Positions 1 through 19,158 are shown, counted from the stretch's first letter. The stretch: 64,000 nt of DNA from Lutjanus erythropterus (GCA_020091685.1 CM034606.1:17810695-17874694); one strand, 5' to 3'. Notes: generated by a model not told the origin, from the sequence alone. Made by a program: numbers and translations.

Positions 1-3000
1 CACTTGTAGATGGTGGTGGAACCGGCCTTGGAGCTGTCTGCTATGACGAAGAAGGATTCTCCGTCGATGCGGAATGTCTCCACATCATTTGGTTTTCGGA
101 TCTTGAGGATGTCGATGCCTTGGAGCTTGATGAACTTGTTGGCGGAGGTGTCACGCTTATAAATGTGTGAACCGCCGAACAGCTGAGCCACAATGATGAA
201 CAGCTGGTTGTCAATGACCAGAGGTTTGCAGATCACCGTGGATGTGCCTGGTGAGGAGAAAGAAGGGATAAAAACATAACAGCTTCACTTTGTCTTGTCT
301 CCATGTAGGGGATCATCTTCCAATCTCACCCCACCCCCTTTAACCTCAGACAGCTCATTTACAACTTTCACTTACTGTCAATGTCGTCATAGTTTCTAAA
401 GACCATCTCCACATGATCCCACTCTAGAAAGCTGCATTTCCCAATGAATGGCTGGGCAAACACCACATACTGGTCACTCCCAAAGGAAAATGCCTCCACC
501 GATATGGATTCAAACTTCAGGGACTGATAGGAGGCAAACTCTGAGGGAGAGAAACAAAAACACATGACATTAAAGAACAAGTGTGTAAGATTTTTTTAGC
601 ATCTGGTAGTGTCACCTCATCCTCTGTGCGTGTCCAGGTAGGTTCATTTGTGGATGCATACTGCAGATCATACCTGGTACATGACATACACCTGAAACAG
701 TCACTGCTTTGTTAGGTTAGAGCACAAAAGCTACTCCATGGAAGAGGACCCTCTGTAGATATAAAGGGCTTGTTCTAAGGTAACAAAAACTCAACAATTC
801 TTATTAAGAACACAATAAATCCCCATCAATCTTACACACTGGGCCTTTAAAAAGTTAGGGGAGCTATGACGAATGTAAGAAAAGAGAAATGAGAATACCA
901 GCAGTATTTTCTGTACTCCACCTGTGGTGATGCAGTCGAAGGACTGTGGCACCAGATCGTTGATCTTCTTGTCCAGCTGTGAGGCCGGGCCTTTACAGTA
1001 AATCTGATCCACTGTAGCGTTTGTGTTGTATATCCACTCCACCAACCACTTCAGCTTACAGTCACAGGTGAACTGGTTCCCTCGCAGGTCTCTGTGGGGA
1101 GAAAACATCCAAACTAACTGCCAAACCTCTCAAATGCTGACAGGGATGTTTGCGGTTCTGTGAATGGGTTTTATTTTCAAACAGTCGCTGAAATGTGACT
1201 GTTGGCTGTGCTCTGTGGCCCTCGCTGCTTCACCCTCATTAATATCAAGAGAGATTATAAAGGAGAGCTGAACATCTTCAGTGGGTGATAGATGGCATCA
1301 ACTATCTCTCCTCCTCACTGCCGCACATGTAATTTTAATGGCGTTAAAAGCACCACCCACACATTTTTCAAGCCTTGGCTGAAGTGGAATAATGATACAC
1401 TGTTCTATATATAGAAGGACTCATCATCCACGATGGCATACATTATGCTTGTAGTTATGTAACATGATGCATTTTGTCTTTTTGTTTCCAGATAATATGG
1501 GACTAAAAATCATACTTACACTTTTGTCAAGGCCTCAAGACCCTTAAACAAATCTTTGGGCAGAGTCTCCAGATTATTGTAGGCCAGACTCCTGAAAAAG
1601 AGGAAAAAATGGCAGCTACTTTGTAACAATTGATCATATATATTCCCTCTTCTGACTGTTCAATGCTAATGCCACACATTTTCTGCCGTTTGTATGTTAA
1701 TGTGGAAGAGAAACTTCCAGTGCTGCTTTATGAAATCAAAATGTGGATGTGGTTATGCAATGTTTGCTTTGCAGTGGAATATAAGGATATCTGTTAAGGA
1801 GCTTGGGCACCATATTGCCACCCTGGAGACAGTAGGCAGCAACATTGCTTATTGTGAGTTTGAGGAAACATTAAGCTATTTTTAGAGCTGCCTCCTCAGC
1901 CATTTTATGACTTTCACTGCCACAAAAATGAGGAAAAGAGTAGATCTCACTTTTGAAAAGGTTGTTGTAGTTTACTGTGTTTGGTTTCTCAGAGCTGTGC
2001 CTTAAATATCAGGACATCATCTTGTGTTCATGCTGACACTGCTTTGATATCCTGGTTTTAGTGAGGCTAAATCCATTTTTGAGAGTAACTGAAGAGAAAA
2101 CATTTTGCTTATTTTTCTGAATCTGTAACAAAATGTATAATGGGGTCTTAGGCTTCTAAGTTTTATTAAGCAGTGAATGTGACAGGATTTGCTTCATAAT
2201 CATATTAACAGCTGCAGTGTCCAGAGAAATGTCTATGTGGCAATAAAGGTTGCGTAATAGACTTGGTCAGCATTTCACTGGAACGAAACTTTCCTGCACC
2301 TGCAGGTGAATTACAACACTTTCCACTGGGACAAATCATATGAAACTTCTTTCTCTCTATCTTATACAAAAAGACCATCAGTGATAAGATTTTAAAGAGG
2401 CAATTTAAATGCACAATGCATATTTTCCTTTTTCCTATAGTGCTATTTATCCATCTAGATAGTTTCGGTGTGAGTTGCAGAGTTTTTGAGGAGTAGGGAT
2501 ATCTGCCTTCTCTAATATAATGAAAACTAGATGGCACTTGACTAGTGGCACTCGAAGAACCAACAAAATACATTTGAAAAAATTAACAACATCGTCTGTT
2601 TTCAGAAATCATGACCTGGTTATTCAAGATAATCCACAGACCTTGTTGTGAGCAGTTTCCTGTAGAAACTATTTTCTTTCTGCACCCACTAACCGTATCA
2701 CTACACAGAAGGACGGGTGCAGCTACTCATAGACGAGAGGTTACAGCTCAGCTGAGGAGGCTGTCAGCTTCTTACTCAGTGTCAGATAGTGAGATTCAGT
2801 ATTGTGACAAAGCACCTGCGCCAATTATAGATGCAGAACAATGCACACAGTGATGTGATCCACTGCCTACCTGGCCATGAGTCTCATTTTACTGCCAAAA
2901 GTTTTAATATATGAATTAAGAAAGACTGTAAGCAAGTTATTCAGACCATCAGGGGGAAAGTGAGAAATATATGCAAATCTATTGGTGTAATTATTTTCCA

Positions 3001-4753
3001 TGAATACTTTAATCTTGGTCAGCACTCCTCTGGTAGCAGTAGAAAACATAGTTGCAGCGGACTTTGCAAGTTTGCTGCATTCAGTCACCACAAGTGAACT
3101 GATTCATGATCGCCCCCATCTCCCCTTTGTAGCTCCAGCTGGGACCTATTTATTGCTTCAACTAACCATGATATGAAATATGTGCCCTTGATTCTTGCAG
3201 ATGTTTTTTGTTTTTGGTGCTTTGAGCCAAGTTGAGTGCCATCTAGTTCCACTATATTTGAGAGAATATAGACATTTCTATGGGCAATGTCTCCACAACT
3301 CACCCCAAAACTATGTAAACTATGTGATAAACAGCACTGCATAAAGGGGGAAAAATACATTTTTTAGAATGAAATGTCCCTTTAAATTAAAACCAACCCC
3401 AAATTACATTCATCTAATTTTTGGTACAATTTTTTCATGATAAATAGCTCTATTTCTTGCATACTTACAGGTGCACTAAGGTTTTCAGTCCTCGTAAAGC
3501 ATTTGGTGAAATCGACTTGATTTGGTTGTTTTCGATGAACCTGAAAGAGGCGATGAATCAGTGTGTGAGGAGGAAGACCAAATTGTCTTTTAGGAACAGG
3601 TTCCAGGATAAATGAGGGTAATGTACTCACAGATACTCCAGGTGAGGAAGACCAAGGAAGGCATCCTCGTTTATAGATTCCAGGTTGTTGGCTGTGAAGA
3701 GGCTGTGCAGAGAGAGATCCATAACATTTCAAACATCTCACTATCCCTGCTCACAAACTGAATAACAACAAGCTGTTGTCCCACATTAATAGCTGTATAC
3801 TCTGAGGGGGAAAAAAAACTATTTTCTTTTTAATTGTAACCCAAATACATCAAAGACAATGATCAATTCTCTATTAGGATTTGTGCAGCCTTATGTGTTT
3901 GTTTTGAAAGAGTCAGTCAATACTCCACCCCATGACACAGGTGAGTCAAGGGGATTCCCCTCTCCAAAAGGAGGGATTCCCCATAAATAGCCTAAAGGTG
4001 TATGCACAATATGCTCAGACACAGTTTAAGGCAAAACCTAGGCAAGAATAATGTACCATGATAAGAAAAGAAAAGTCATGCATTGGAGAAATCATTTAGA
4101 AAGGCAATTTTCTCCTCCAAGCTCCCCATTCCGATCAATAGGCTACATGCATTCAGTTATAATGTGTAGCATGAGCAGAGGGGAGATGTCTTGAACATTA
4201 AACATGGCGTTGATCACCTCACTGGGGATCTGACAGCATGTAACAAAGACTGAAGAACAAAAAAGCTCCAGAGGGATTTCTCACAGGAGATGCAGTGCAG
4301 GCGTGTGGATGAAGCTCTCCTTCGGGATTTCAGTGAATTCAGACTTGACGAATGATCTGTAAGGGAGGGACAGACAGATGAAAACCATACGAACTGTTAT
4401 TCCAAGCTGTTTCCTGGACATGCATGACTGTGCGGCAGCAGAAGAAGAGAAATCCACGTCTTACCCAGCAGCAAGAGCCGAGTATGACTACTAAATCCCT
4501 GTAATGGCAAGCAGTGGTTAGGAATTTGTAATAAAACAGCAATAAATATGACTTACAGTGATATGACATCGGGCGGAAAGGTGCGAGGGATGAGTCCTGC
4601 GCTCTCGCACAACGCGTTATCTTTGGTACATGTACATGATGGGGGACAGCGGGGCTGCCGCGCTCTCTTGCTGTCCACTACAAGTAAAACAGACGCCACT
4701 ATAAGGAAGCCGAGCCACGGCGATCTTTTGGGCATCTTGCGTGTATTTCCCAT
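1..4753 (-). CDS. lgi1: Leucine-rich glioma-inactivated protein 1 (LGI1), 5' part; 3' end lies outside the window
   Basis: Secreted neuronal glycoprotein. In the family it bridges ADAM22/ADAM23 at synapses and tunes AMPA-receptor and Kv1 function. Exons read on the minus strand: 4557-4753, 4285-4356, 3631-3702, 3469-3540, 1520-1591, 922-1091, 376-540, 1-247, giving about 355 codons. Visible are a signal peptide with hydrophobic core ([14 protein letters not shown]), an N-terminal Cys cluster ([14 protein letters not shown]), four leucine-rich repeats each on its own 72-nt exon in the same phase, a Cys-rich cap ([12 protein letters not shown]), then the first EPTP propeller repeats ([35 protein letters not shown]). 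The [10 protein letters not shown] and PPDVISL strings and the neighbourhood favour LGI1 over LGI2-4. The start at 4753 gives a normal signal peptide; an in-frame ATG at 4879 is possible but less likely. About 200 C-terminal residues, the rest of the propeller, are missing because the window ends. All junctions are GT-AG and in phase. Confidence 0.95.
1592..3468. other. lgi1 intron between LRR exons, mostly repeat
   Basis: This 1.9 kb intron separates the third and fourth LRR exons of lgi1. About half of it (2405-3384) is an inverted-repeat element listed separately. The rest is AT-rich and shows no credible exon; the open frames inside are short and unrelated to any family I know. Confidence 0.6.
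2405..3384 (+). mobile_element. Non-autonomous terminal-inverted-repeat element, copy 1 (in lgi1 intron)
   Basis: The left end carries a block TGCTATTTATCCATCTAGAT (2440-2459). The right end (about 3330-3384) carries a diverged reverse complement, then the motif AATGTCCCTTTA at its edge. The interior contains the ATCATGACCTGG / ATCCACAGAC / TTGTTGTGA blocks that recur in the copy at 31741-32082. I recognise this as a very common dispersed repeat of percomorph fish. There is no coding capacity. Boundaries are approximate because the outer left end is diverged. Confidence 0.7.
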
Positions 4754-6069
4754 CCTTGCGGGCGCAAACAGCCCTGCACATGAACCAGGGTCTCCGCTGT
4801 GGTTCCTCTCCCACTGCTTCTGCTGCTGCCTGGAGGCCAAGCGACCGACGCGCTGTCCGCTCTTGTTTATCTCCGCCAAGTGCCGTGCGCCGCCGCCGCC
4901 GCTGCGCTCCGGAGGTGATTAAAACCCCGTACGTCCACACACGGCGCTGTAATTACACTACACCTCCAGACATAAACACCAATACCCCCCTGTGCCACAA
5001 ATAAAATCTAATCAAATTCGCGCTTGGCTCAGGAAAATACCAGCTGGCGCGGTGACAAACGCGGTGTGACGGCAGGTGGGGATCCCAGCGGGAGCAGACG
5101 GAGCATCTCCATCCAAAACCACGCCTATGATTTCAGCAAACGCCACTACTCTTCTCTCCGTGTCAGGATTCCGCCCAATAGGCAAAGGAATGGTATAATT
5201 TTTTTCGGTGAATCAGCTGGAGAAAATGAAGCCCTGACATGAGCCAGCGGATTGCTGCCTGCCTGTGGCGCAGACGCACACGGACTGTCTATGCGGGAAG
5301 CGGGTGGGAACCCCGATGCAAATTAATTGTCATCATGGAGAAAAATATAGCTGTAGTATTGGCTCGGTGTGCTCCGCTAGACTGCCAACATCCTGTCATC
5401 ACATAGCTTGCATCATTACTGCCTTCATAACCTTGGGTTATTGGTGTGCGTGTTCTCAGCATTTTTTGGTGCACATTTTGGGTTTATTTCCTGGTTTCCA
5501 CGCGGTTTCCATGGCGACTGCTGGATGCAAAATGTGGCTTCCCTGTGATAGAGGGGTGTGGGGAAGCCCTCCTGTCATCCTGACATCTGCTCTGTCTCAG
5601 TTAAACGGTCCCCATCCCCCTCATCAACCCCCAAACAAACAAAGGACATGTCTTTCTTTATCGATCCTTATTTATTTATTTATTTATCATTTACATTTTT
5701 TAATTTCTTTACTCGTTATTTCAAACTGTCAGCACGTACAATGTCAAAAGATCATCATCAGACACAAAAAACAACACAAAACATGAAGCAATGAAGAAAA
5801 CAAGACAAAGGGCAGTATTATACAGGGGAAAAAACATTAAACAACAAAGATCTAGCATAAATTAAAATAAATAAATAAGAAACAAATAAGAAATAAAACA
5901 CAAAACATTATAGTGTGACAGAAAAGTCACCTCAAATATCATAGCTATAACTGTTTTGAAAGCTTTTTTTAGGTTTGTGAGGAGTCAATCATAGATTTAT
6001 ATCATTTCATTTCAAGACTGCATGCATTACCATCTTTTTCTCTGTATTCATACCATCCAAATATAATAT

Positions 6070-6384
6070 TTACACCGTGAAGTGCACTGTTTTCCTCTGT
6101 TAAACCCTTACGAGAGGGTAATTAGGGACATATTACAAAAAACTGCTCTGTAAACTTAAGTATATTGTTTCCCACTTTAGATGCTCATAAGACTTTATTA
6201 GAGGTAGTTAGGGACACATTACAACAGAACTGTGGTGTAAACTAAAGTGAATTGTGTTCTTAATTACTGTCTGATAAAATCTAATAATGGTCTAATAAAG
6301 GGTCTAATACTGTCTATTTTTTGGCTAATTTACTTTAAGTACAGTTACATCCTATTTGTTTACTGTAAAATAAAGTGCGACCAT
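6070..6384 (+). repeat. Dispersed repeat of the GTGCAACC family, diverged copy
   Basis: It contains two internal units with the motif AGGGACA.ATTACA followed by a CTGTAAACT-like block. It ends in ACTGTAAAATAAAGTGCGAC, closely related to the right end of the better-preserved element at 22011-22601. The left end is degraded. No open frame of note. Confidence 0.6.
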
Positions 6385-8139
6385 AAAACCTCTTCCGTTA
6401 TTTATCAGAAGGAACCTTGTGGTAAGAACCAAACCATCTTCCAGTCAACATTGCTAACATACTCTAATAATTCCACTGCAATGTTGCTGAGGGAAAAGAG
6501 ACCAAGCCATCTGGAAAGTCCTAATTCTGGAGTTCTGTCAAAGGAGAAAAACAAAATTTACCCGATGGAGAATGAATTGGGCCAGGGGACGAAACTGACA
6601 GAGACAGAGTGTGTTCAACATTCTGAAATAACGTGCACCTACCAGATGGAATAACATCAAAACAAAGCTCAGGTCTTTAAGCCCATGCTGTTTTTCTGTA
6701 TGACATCACATTTATTTCAGTAAAAAAAAAAAAAAAAAAAAAAGCCTCATAAAAAACGCCTACTCCTTTCTTTTTTTTGTCTCTTTTATTGCTATGAAAT
6801 ACCACCCTCTCAGTTTTATTGCAACATTCTCGTCTGTTGTGCCAGACATGACATGGGAGCCCTATAACGACTTCTTCTTCTTCACCATCTAATTTCTCAG
6901 TTCCCTCTGGAGTTGTAAGATTAATATGTTTACTCACTGTGCCTGGCAAGGCTGCATGCGTCAGACTCTTCTGGGAAGAAACATGTGCAGCTGTTTTGAA
7001 GAGGTCTCTGAATAAATGCATGCTGCTCTGGACCTCAGCGCTCTCAGTCCCTGATGTGATTAAGCTACACTATTTGATATCCAGTGTCTGTTTGCCATGA
7101 TAATACAATTTGGCCTGTAAAAATGAAAGCGGGGCATTTAGAGGGCCAGGGTCATGCTCTGGGAGATATTTCTCGCTGCTGATTAACTATTTTAGAGGGA
7201 AAGGAGGAAGAATAAAGTCATCACCAGTGAGGGAGATACTCTAAAGGAGGCTGTGAGTAGGGGAATTGTGAACAAAGAGCAGCTGGAAAGAAACAGAAAG
7301 TAACAAATGTCTTTTTTCATCAGCAGCTTTTGGACAAAATGGAGAACACTGGATATTATTGTTGTGCTGCAAGATGATGGGTCGTGTCTGTGCTTCATAA
7401 ATGCCATCATTCATCAGCAGAATAGAACACACACTGTCCAACAAGTATTTGACCATGCACAGCGATGTCCGCTGCTATTGATATGGCTAAATCTGGAGTT
7501 TTCGACTTTTGAACAACATGCTGGGAGGATGAGGGTTAATGGACTTGTAGGATCTGTCTTTTGCTTTCTGCAACTAACAATCAATATATGACTACATTAA
7601 CCTGTATGGCCCAATTAACATGCGTCTGTAGCTAAAAAAGACACTTTTAGCAATAAACAAAAAAAAAACAAAAAACAAAAAAAAAGGTTTATTTCTATGT
7701 GTTGTGTGATGTGTTGCAGCTGTAGAAACAATCATTCTGCCAGACTGTTTTCCCTGGACTGACCTCTCCACTAGAGGGAAATGTAGAGCCAAAGTAGAGC
7801 CTGTCAGGTGGATTGATTTATGAGCTCACAGCTCTTATTTTCACCTGCAGAGGAAGAGCTTTGTGATTCAAAAGTTCAAAATTGTGTGATAGTTGCAGGC
7901 AATCACACATTGCCTTCTTCGTCTGGATACTTTTTTGTTTTCTTCTTCTGTACATTTTTTTTCCGCTTTGCTTCATTCATGGTGACCATTATTTATGTAT
8001 TTATTTGATATAATAATTGTACAATAATAAATAATACTTGCAATAAAATTAATATAATTAATAATATAATACAATAATTCTCATTCATTAGCTTTGAATA
8101 TATCATTGATTATTGAAATATTATTATCATTATTAATTT

Positions 8140-8310
8140 GACTTCAGATCACTCTGAAGAATAGATTAAACTGAAGGCAGCTGGACTGGACTTGAATGAG
8201 AGGCGAAACGTCTTCAAAGACATAAACAAATCCAGTTGCCTTCTATTTAATCTTTTCTTGAGATTACAGTGACCTGGACAAATGAGAACATTCACAGACT
8301 TCAGATCACT
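8140..8310. mobile_element. Short hairpin retroelement-like insertion with 14-bp target-site duplication
   Basis: The same 14 bases, GACTTCAGATCACT, occur at 8140-8153 and 8297-8310 and bracket a 143-bp insert. Inside the insert, 8164-8185 and 8231-8252 are inverted repeats matching at 19 of 22 positions. They enclose a 45-base core with AGGCGAAACGTCTTC. A direct repeat of this length is what target-primed or endonuclease-mediated insertion leaves. I recognise the GAAACGTCTTC region as part of a repeat widespread in fish genomes, but I cannot assign its class with certainty. Confidence 0.65.
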
Positions 8311-9132
8311 GTAACCTAGAATTAATATTCATACTATTTTAGTCTACTATTTATTTTATTTGGAGCTGGCCAGGCCACCCTCTTGCTCCTCCAGTCTTCT
8401 CCGGTGAAGCAGCACCTTAAGTGAACATACTCGTGTTTTGCTGTTTGACCTCTAGACCCACATGCTGTCTTAAGGTGTCCTATGAGTCCACAAAGCTGGC
8501 TTACCTCCTATGACGTGACCGACACGGGTTTTGTAACTGAGATGCTTGCCAGTTCCTGCATGAACTATGAAGATTTACCGCCACCTGTCAGTCACCTGCC
8601 TGAGCTAAGGGGATGATCAGGCAGTGACATAAGAAAACACATCTTCTTAAATGCACGTAATGAAATAATTAAAATCTGACACGCAGCAATTTACCTGCTG
8701 ACAAATACTTAGTAGCACAAGAGCTGTAAATAAGTCATATTAAAGCATCCTGTCAATCTCATTTTACAACTAAATAAGTAGAAGTTGAGTTGTGAAGAAA
8801 AAGGAATTATTAAATTAATATGATGTTATTCTAAATAGATTTTTACAGTAATAGTAAGTAGCAGCAAGGAGACAGTGATAACTTTTGCCTGTATGGGATC
8901 TTCTGGGGATATTCTTATGACGCACCACGACATCTGCTAGCCATCCCAGCTGAGGTCAAACAACATGCCAAACAGTCAAAGGTTAAAGGTCAAAGCACAT
9001 GAGTTTGCATACTTTTAACAGCCAATAAACCCACACAAACACAGAAAGATGCACGCCCTTGTAAACAGAGGTCTACAATGGGGGATTTGCTGTATTTTCC
9101 TTTTCATGTTCTCTGTAAACTGTTTTATTAAG

Positions 9133-9410
9133 GTAGGGCTGAACAATTAATCAGACTTTCATCCAAATCAGAACATTCCCTGCTACAATCTTCAAATTGC
9201 AGCAACTTATTTGTTAAAGGCCATTTTAAATTAAATACTGTCATGCTGCAGAGATGACCTGGCCAACATATAATCAGAAATCACACCATAGTCATTGTTT
9301 TTCAATGAAAACAAAAAATAATTATGTAAAAATTATTATTCCCTCTAATAATGCAAATCATATGATTGCAATATCAGTCAAAATAACTGCACTGCGACCC
9401 CCTTGATAAC
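9133..9410. repeat. Dispersed repeat fragment (AGGGCTGAACAATTAATC type)
   Basis: It begins with GTAGGGCTGAACAATTAATC, a recognisable start of a common fish interspersed repeat, and continues with AT-rich non-coding sequence. A related start, GTAGGGCTGCAAATTTTG, occurs in a myof intron at about 46481. Boundaries are approximate. Confidence 0.45.
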
Positions 9411-10599
9411 GAGATGTCTCTTAATAAATAAATTGTATCTAATTCTCCTGTTCATAAACATGTACATTTACATTTGATGACTATCAGCTGTCTGAAAACA
9501 GAAACCAGCTCCAAATCAGTACCACAGGTCTCCTGTAAGCTAATTAGCAGTTCATTAAAAGGTGATATTTGGTCAGTGCAGCTCTCCTAAACCCCTCTTT
9601 AGCTGGATCTAAGTAGTGAACACAGCACAAACAGAGGTATGGTGGGTGGTTATGAAATCAGCGAGTCTGCAAATTCAACGTCAGGGAAATCTTTCTACTC
9701 AATAATCAATGTGCTGCGGCTAATGTACATTACATCACATCCACACTGCAGCTGAATGAAGCACAAAATGCTACATTTGGGTTATTAAAAATGTCCTTGT
9801 TTCAAATCTGCATAATGGCTAAAATGTAATTTAATTGGACAAAACATACATGTTTTGAAAATAAACTTTATTGACATTTTTCATGTTTTTCACATGATGC
9901 TATTGCACATTTAATAATGTATTTCATGCTATACATTCATGATACAGTCACAGTTCAAATTAGCAAAAGTTGCATTTGCTGAGATTCAATGTTTTTATGT
10001 TAAAAAGAAAAAAAAAAAAAACATCTGAAAAGAAAATACAATAAAATCTGACATTACTCTGCTATTTGCTCCCTATGTCAGTAGCTCTGTTTTGAGACAG
10101 GAAAAATAAATCTTAACATTTCAGCTTGACAACATATCATAATTAATGTGTTGTTTCACACTAAAAACAATGCGATTCCTCTTACACATGGTGAATCTGA
10201 CTCTGCATGTTGCTCAGTGTTGTCACATGACACCGTCCTGTGTGTCATGTATGCCACATGCACTCTGGACACCCTGACTTATGAGCAGGACAGCAGTGTT
10301 TTACTTTATGTAAGCAGGGGACTTAAAACGGAAAGCCGAGGGGCTGGAGGTAGCTTATAACCAAATCCAATTCAGTCAAATCTTCTTACATCTCTCACCC
10401 ATTTGGTGGCAACATATGTTTCAAAGCACTACTTGCAATTAACAAAAAAGCAACTAGTAAATTTGTTTATTACGTTGTTTCTCAACAAAATAAGAGCATT
10501 TCATTGTAGCATTTATATTTCAAACATAGTCAATATAACAGCTTGAACTGCATCATATTTGCAGCCTAATATTCCTATTCATATCAGGTCCATAGCCAA

Positions 10600-11400
10600 A
10601 GAAAGTGACCTAAATATTAGTGCCTGACTGCTGTGTGACTACTGTCTCAATATTGGCCTAACACAGCTATCGGTCTATATTTGTATCGGCATTTATCTTA
10701 CCCAATATAGGCCGATATGAAAATATTTTTTAAATTTTTTTTTTATTTAATCTAATTGTTTAACACAAAATAATGCAGATTGTTTTTATTTTTTTTAGCT
10801 TCATAGGCAGCATTTTATGCATATTTACGACACAGCTTGATTAAAAACTTGATTCTACTTGATCAATTACGAGTCTACGGTCATTATTTTTTGTTATTTT
10901 TGAATAGTAGACCGTTGCTATGGATACACTTCTGATCATAGACTCTGGAGGAGAAATAACATTATTTTTAAATTAATAAAATCATTTTTGAATGAATATT
11001 GTGTCAAATTATTGATTTTTAGCCGTGTAATAAGCGGGATAATACACAGTGAGCAGGTCATTATCGTGAAATAAGCCTGTCAGGGCAACACCCTGTTGGG
11101 TATATTTCACAATAATGTGAAACTCACAGTACAATCTACCTTACATGTGTGTGTGTTTTTTTTTATTTAAAGTTATTTACAATTATTAAAAGTGCTGCTG
11201 AAAGTTTACTATTTTAGTCATTTAGGACTGTTAGTAAAATATCCTGTCACCATTACAAATCTTAGTCACAAGTGTTTGATAAGCACATTTGAGGGATCAT
11301 TACAAAAAATGTATTCAGCCAATATTGGATTTTTTTTACGCCCTAAAGTCGGTATTGACATCTGCCCCACAAATCCAGTATTAGTTGAGCTCTACTAAAT
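10600..11400. repeat. Patchwork of degraded dispersed repeats
   Basis: Two short blocks with TATCGG/CCGATAT inverted motifs (10660-10715) and a block containing GGCAACACCCTGTTGGGTAT (about 11084-11103) resemble separate fish repeat families. The interval between is strongly AT-rich. No coding potential was seen. The mosaic arrangement suggests nested or sequential insertions. Confidence 0.4.
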
Positions 11401-11716
11401 AAACTTATATTATACCCAGTATAAATAGTTATAATAAAATACAATTATATACTTGTCTTAATGATTCAAATAGTGTTAAATTAATGCTTTCATAGAATCA
11501 CATACAATCTGTATGCACTCAAGACTGGTGCAGAACAAAATAGCTGTCTGTATCAGAGAATAGAAGAGCTAAATATGAGTTTATAAAAATAATAATTTAT
11601 GGATTTTCCACATTGAAATTCCCCTATCTATGAACACATGCTTATGCACATACACACACACTGTACACATACACATCCAGACAAACATCCATAAATGCTT
11701 CGGTGGTCCTGGAGGT

Positions 11717-17485
<5,769 letters not shown>

Positions 17486-19158
17486 GATGTCCAAGTTTGG
17501 ATGAACAATCCCTCACAAAGATGCTCCTGTCAGATGTGGTGTAGCTTGATGGAGAAGAGAGCGGAGCAGTAAAGGTGACCTCCAGAAGATGTGGCAGTGC
17601 AGACCCTACTGAGACATCTCCCAAACTCCCCTGTGGACAGGACCGAAGCTGCAGCTCCAACCTTCTCCCTGGTAGCAGAGAGTAGTGAGTGGCTTACTGG
17701 GTAAGGGGATCCCAAGGGGAACTAATGACTGTGACGCAAGAGTCATAAAGCCTCTGAGCTTTCTTAACTTGCAAATCCATCCACTTGTCATTTTAGTGAG
17801 GCCAATCCCATCACAGGTTATAACTGATTTATGGAACCTGCAGTATGACCTGCACAGGGAACTCCAAGTCCAGACTGCAATTATCCTGGGGGTTTCTTGA
17901 TCTATCTGATAATATACTGAGGTCATCAGCTAATCTGCTATGTAATACACTGTGTATTCTGCTTTGGTTGCATTGTGATGGAAAGACATGCTATATGGTT
18001 TGAGGAGGGTAAGGATAATACCATAACGCTAATACCAGTCAAAGAGGGTCAGAGGAGTCATTGGCCACTTGATAAAAGCTGTGTTTAAGTGTCTTATGAT
18101 GTCTGAGAAGCTTTGCATGATCGACAATGATTTATGTCATGATACGGTGACACCTGAGCAGCTGAAAAAATTACACTACAGCTGGTAAATTCAAAACAAG
18201 TGTTTTTTTTTAATCTATAGGCAATTTTCCAGAAAGAAATTTGTGTGTTTATGTCATGGGCCTGGCTTTCCTGGGCCACTTCTGTTAGATAGCGGCTACA
18301 TTTAACCAGTGACAGGATTAAGAGGGATTGCTAACTGCTGCTTTGAGTTTAATTACTCCTGTTGGCAAGCAAACTGCCATACAAGCCACATTTATTTACT
18401 TCCACGCCAGATGATGAAAAGGCAATGGGTTCACTAAAAAAACAATGAAAAAATAAGTCATTGAGTAAATTAAATTTTACAGAGCAGATTATTATAAAAT
18501 AACTAAAGAGTTTCAACTAAAAATAATAACCTGTGCTGTATTAGTGCAACACATTTATTTGTCTTTTCAAGGTACAATATATTTTTGTTAACAGTTACAG
18601 TAAACAGTTTAAATAGTAAACAGTTTACACTGATTAGATTTTGGTAGTCAAAGCGTGCTCTGACCTCATGTCCATACCACTGTCATGAATGAGATACCTC
18701 AGCAATGCCTACAGGGTGTTTCTTGAAATTACGTACAAATGTCCACTTTGACTCACGGATGAACTGCTTAGATTTTGGTGGTCAAAGGCCTGTGAAGTCA
18801 CAGGTCGCTGTGACTTCACAAAACACATTTTTGGCTACACCACAAAAATTATACAGACAATTATAACAAAATTTCACACAAACGTCTAAAAGCATACTGG
18901 CTGCGTTGAAGAGTAACTTCTTACATGTAATTAGTAATGTAATTAAATACTAATATTATATACTAAATATTAAATACTAATTAAATGAATGTAATTGTAA
19001 TCTGTTACAGTTACTAATCAAAATGCTGTTGATTACAACAAGGTTACATCCAAATATTCTTTTTGGGCACACTACTGCATGCACTTTTCTTTGGTAAGTG
19101 TTAATCTTCTATTTCATCATCATGGATGTATCCCTTGCGTTCAACCACTACCACAGGG
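17486..19158. other. pde6c upstream region / ffar4 downstream region
   Basis: This 1.7 kb holds the presumed pde6c promoter next to 17485 and the ffar4 3' UTR near 19158. Position 18316-18321 reads GGATTA, a possible CRX-type site, but short matches like this are expected by chance. The interval 18610-18900 is a dispersed repeat. In mammals RBP4 lies between these two genes by my recollection; there is no trace of it here. Confidence 0.5.
18610..18900. repeat. Dispersed fish repeat (GATTTTGGTGGTCAAAGG type), copy 1
   Basis: Carries TTAGATTTTGGTGGTCAAAG, TCACAAAACACATTTTTGGC and ACAAAATTTCACACAAACGT in order. The same succession recurs at 20625-20840 downstream of ffar4 exon 2. This succession is familiar from many teleost introns. 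It is non-coding. Boundaries are approximate. Confidence 0.6.

Larger units (their letters stand above)
4754..11716. other. lgi1-pde6c spacer, no gene recognised
   Basis: About 7 kb between the lgi1 start and the pde6c stop. The part next to lgi1 (4754-5300) is relatively GC-rich and is the likely lgi1 promoter and 5' UTR. The rest is AT-rich, with simple A/T runs (for example 6721-6742), repeat fragments (6070-6384, 8140-8310, 9133-9410, 10600-11400) and only short open frames without family similarity. In mammals FRA10AC1 lies here by my recollection. I looked for it on the plus strand and saw nothing resembling it. Confidence 0.6.

Noticed and set aside
4553-4879. Longer lgi1 start at an upstream in-frame ATG (4879), adding 42 residues
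   Set aside because: The added residues are Gln/Arg-rich and would bury the signal peptide; LGI family proteins begin shortly before the hydrophobic core. ATG at 4753 is preferred.
6247-6654. 135-codon open frame on the plus strand between lgi1 and pde6c
   Set aside because: Begins within a repeat fragment, no family similarity, no splice or promoter context; treated as chance.
6721-6742. Poly(A) run as the tail of a processed pseudogene or SINE
   Set aside because: No related body sequence or target-site duplication was found next to it.
18316-18321. CRX-like GGATTA upstream of pde6c
   Set aside because: A six-base match in AT-rich DNA is expected by chance and lies over 800 bp from the start codon.
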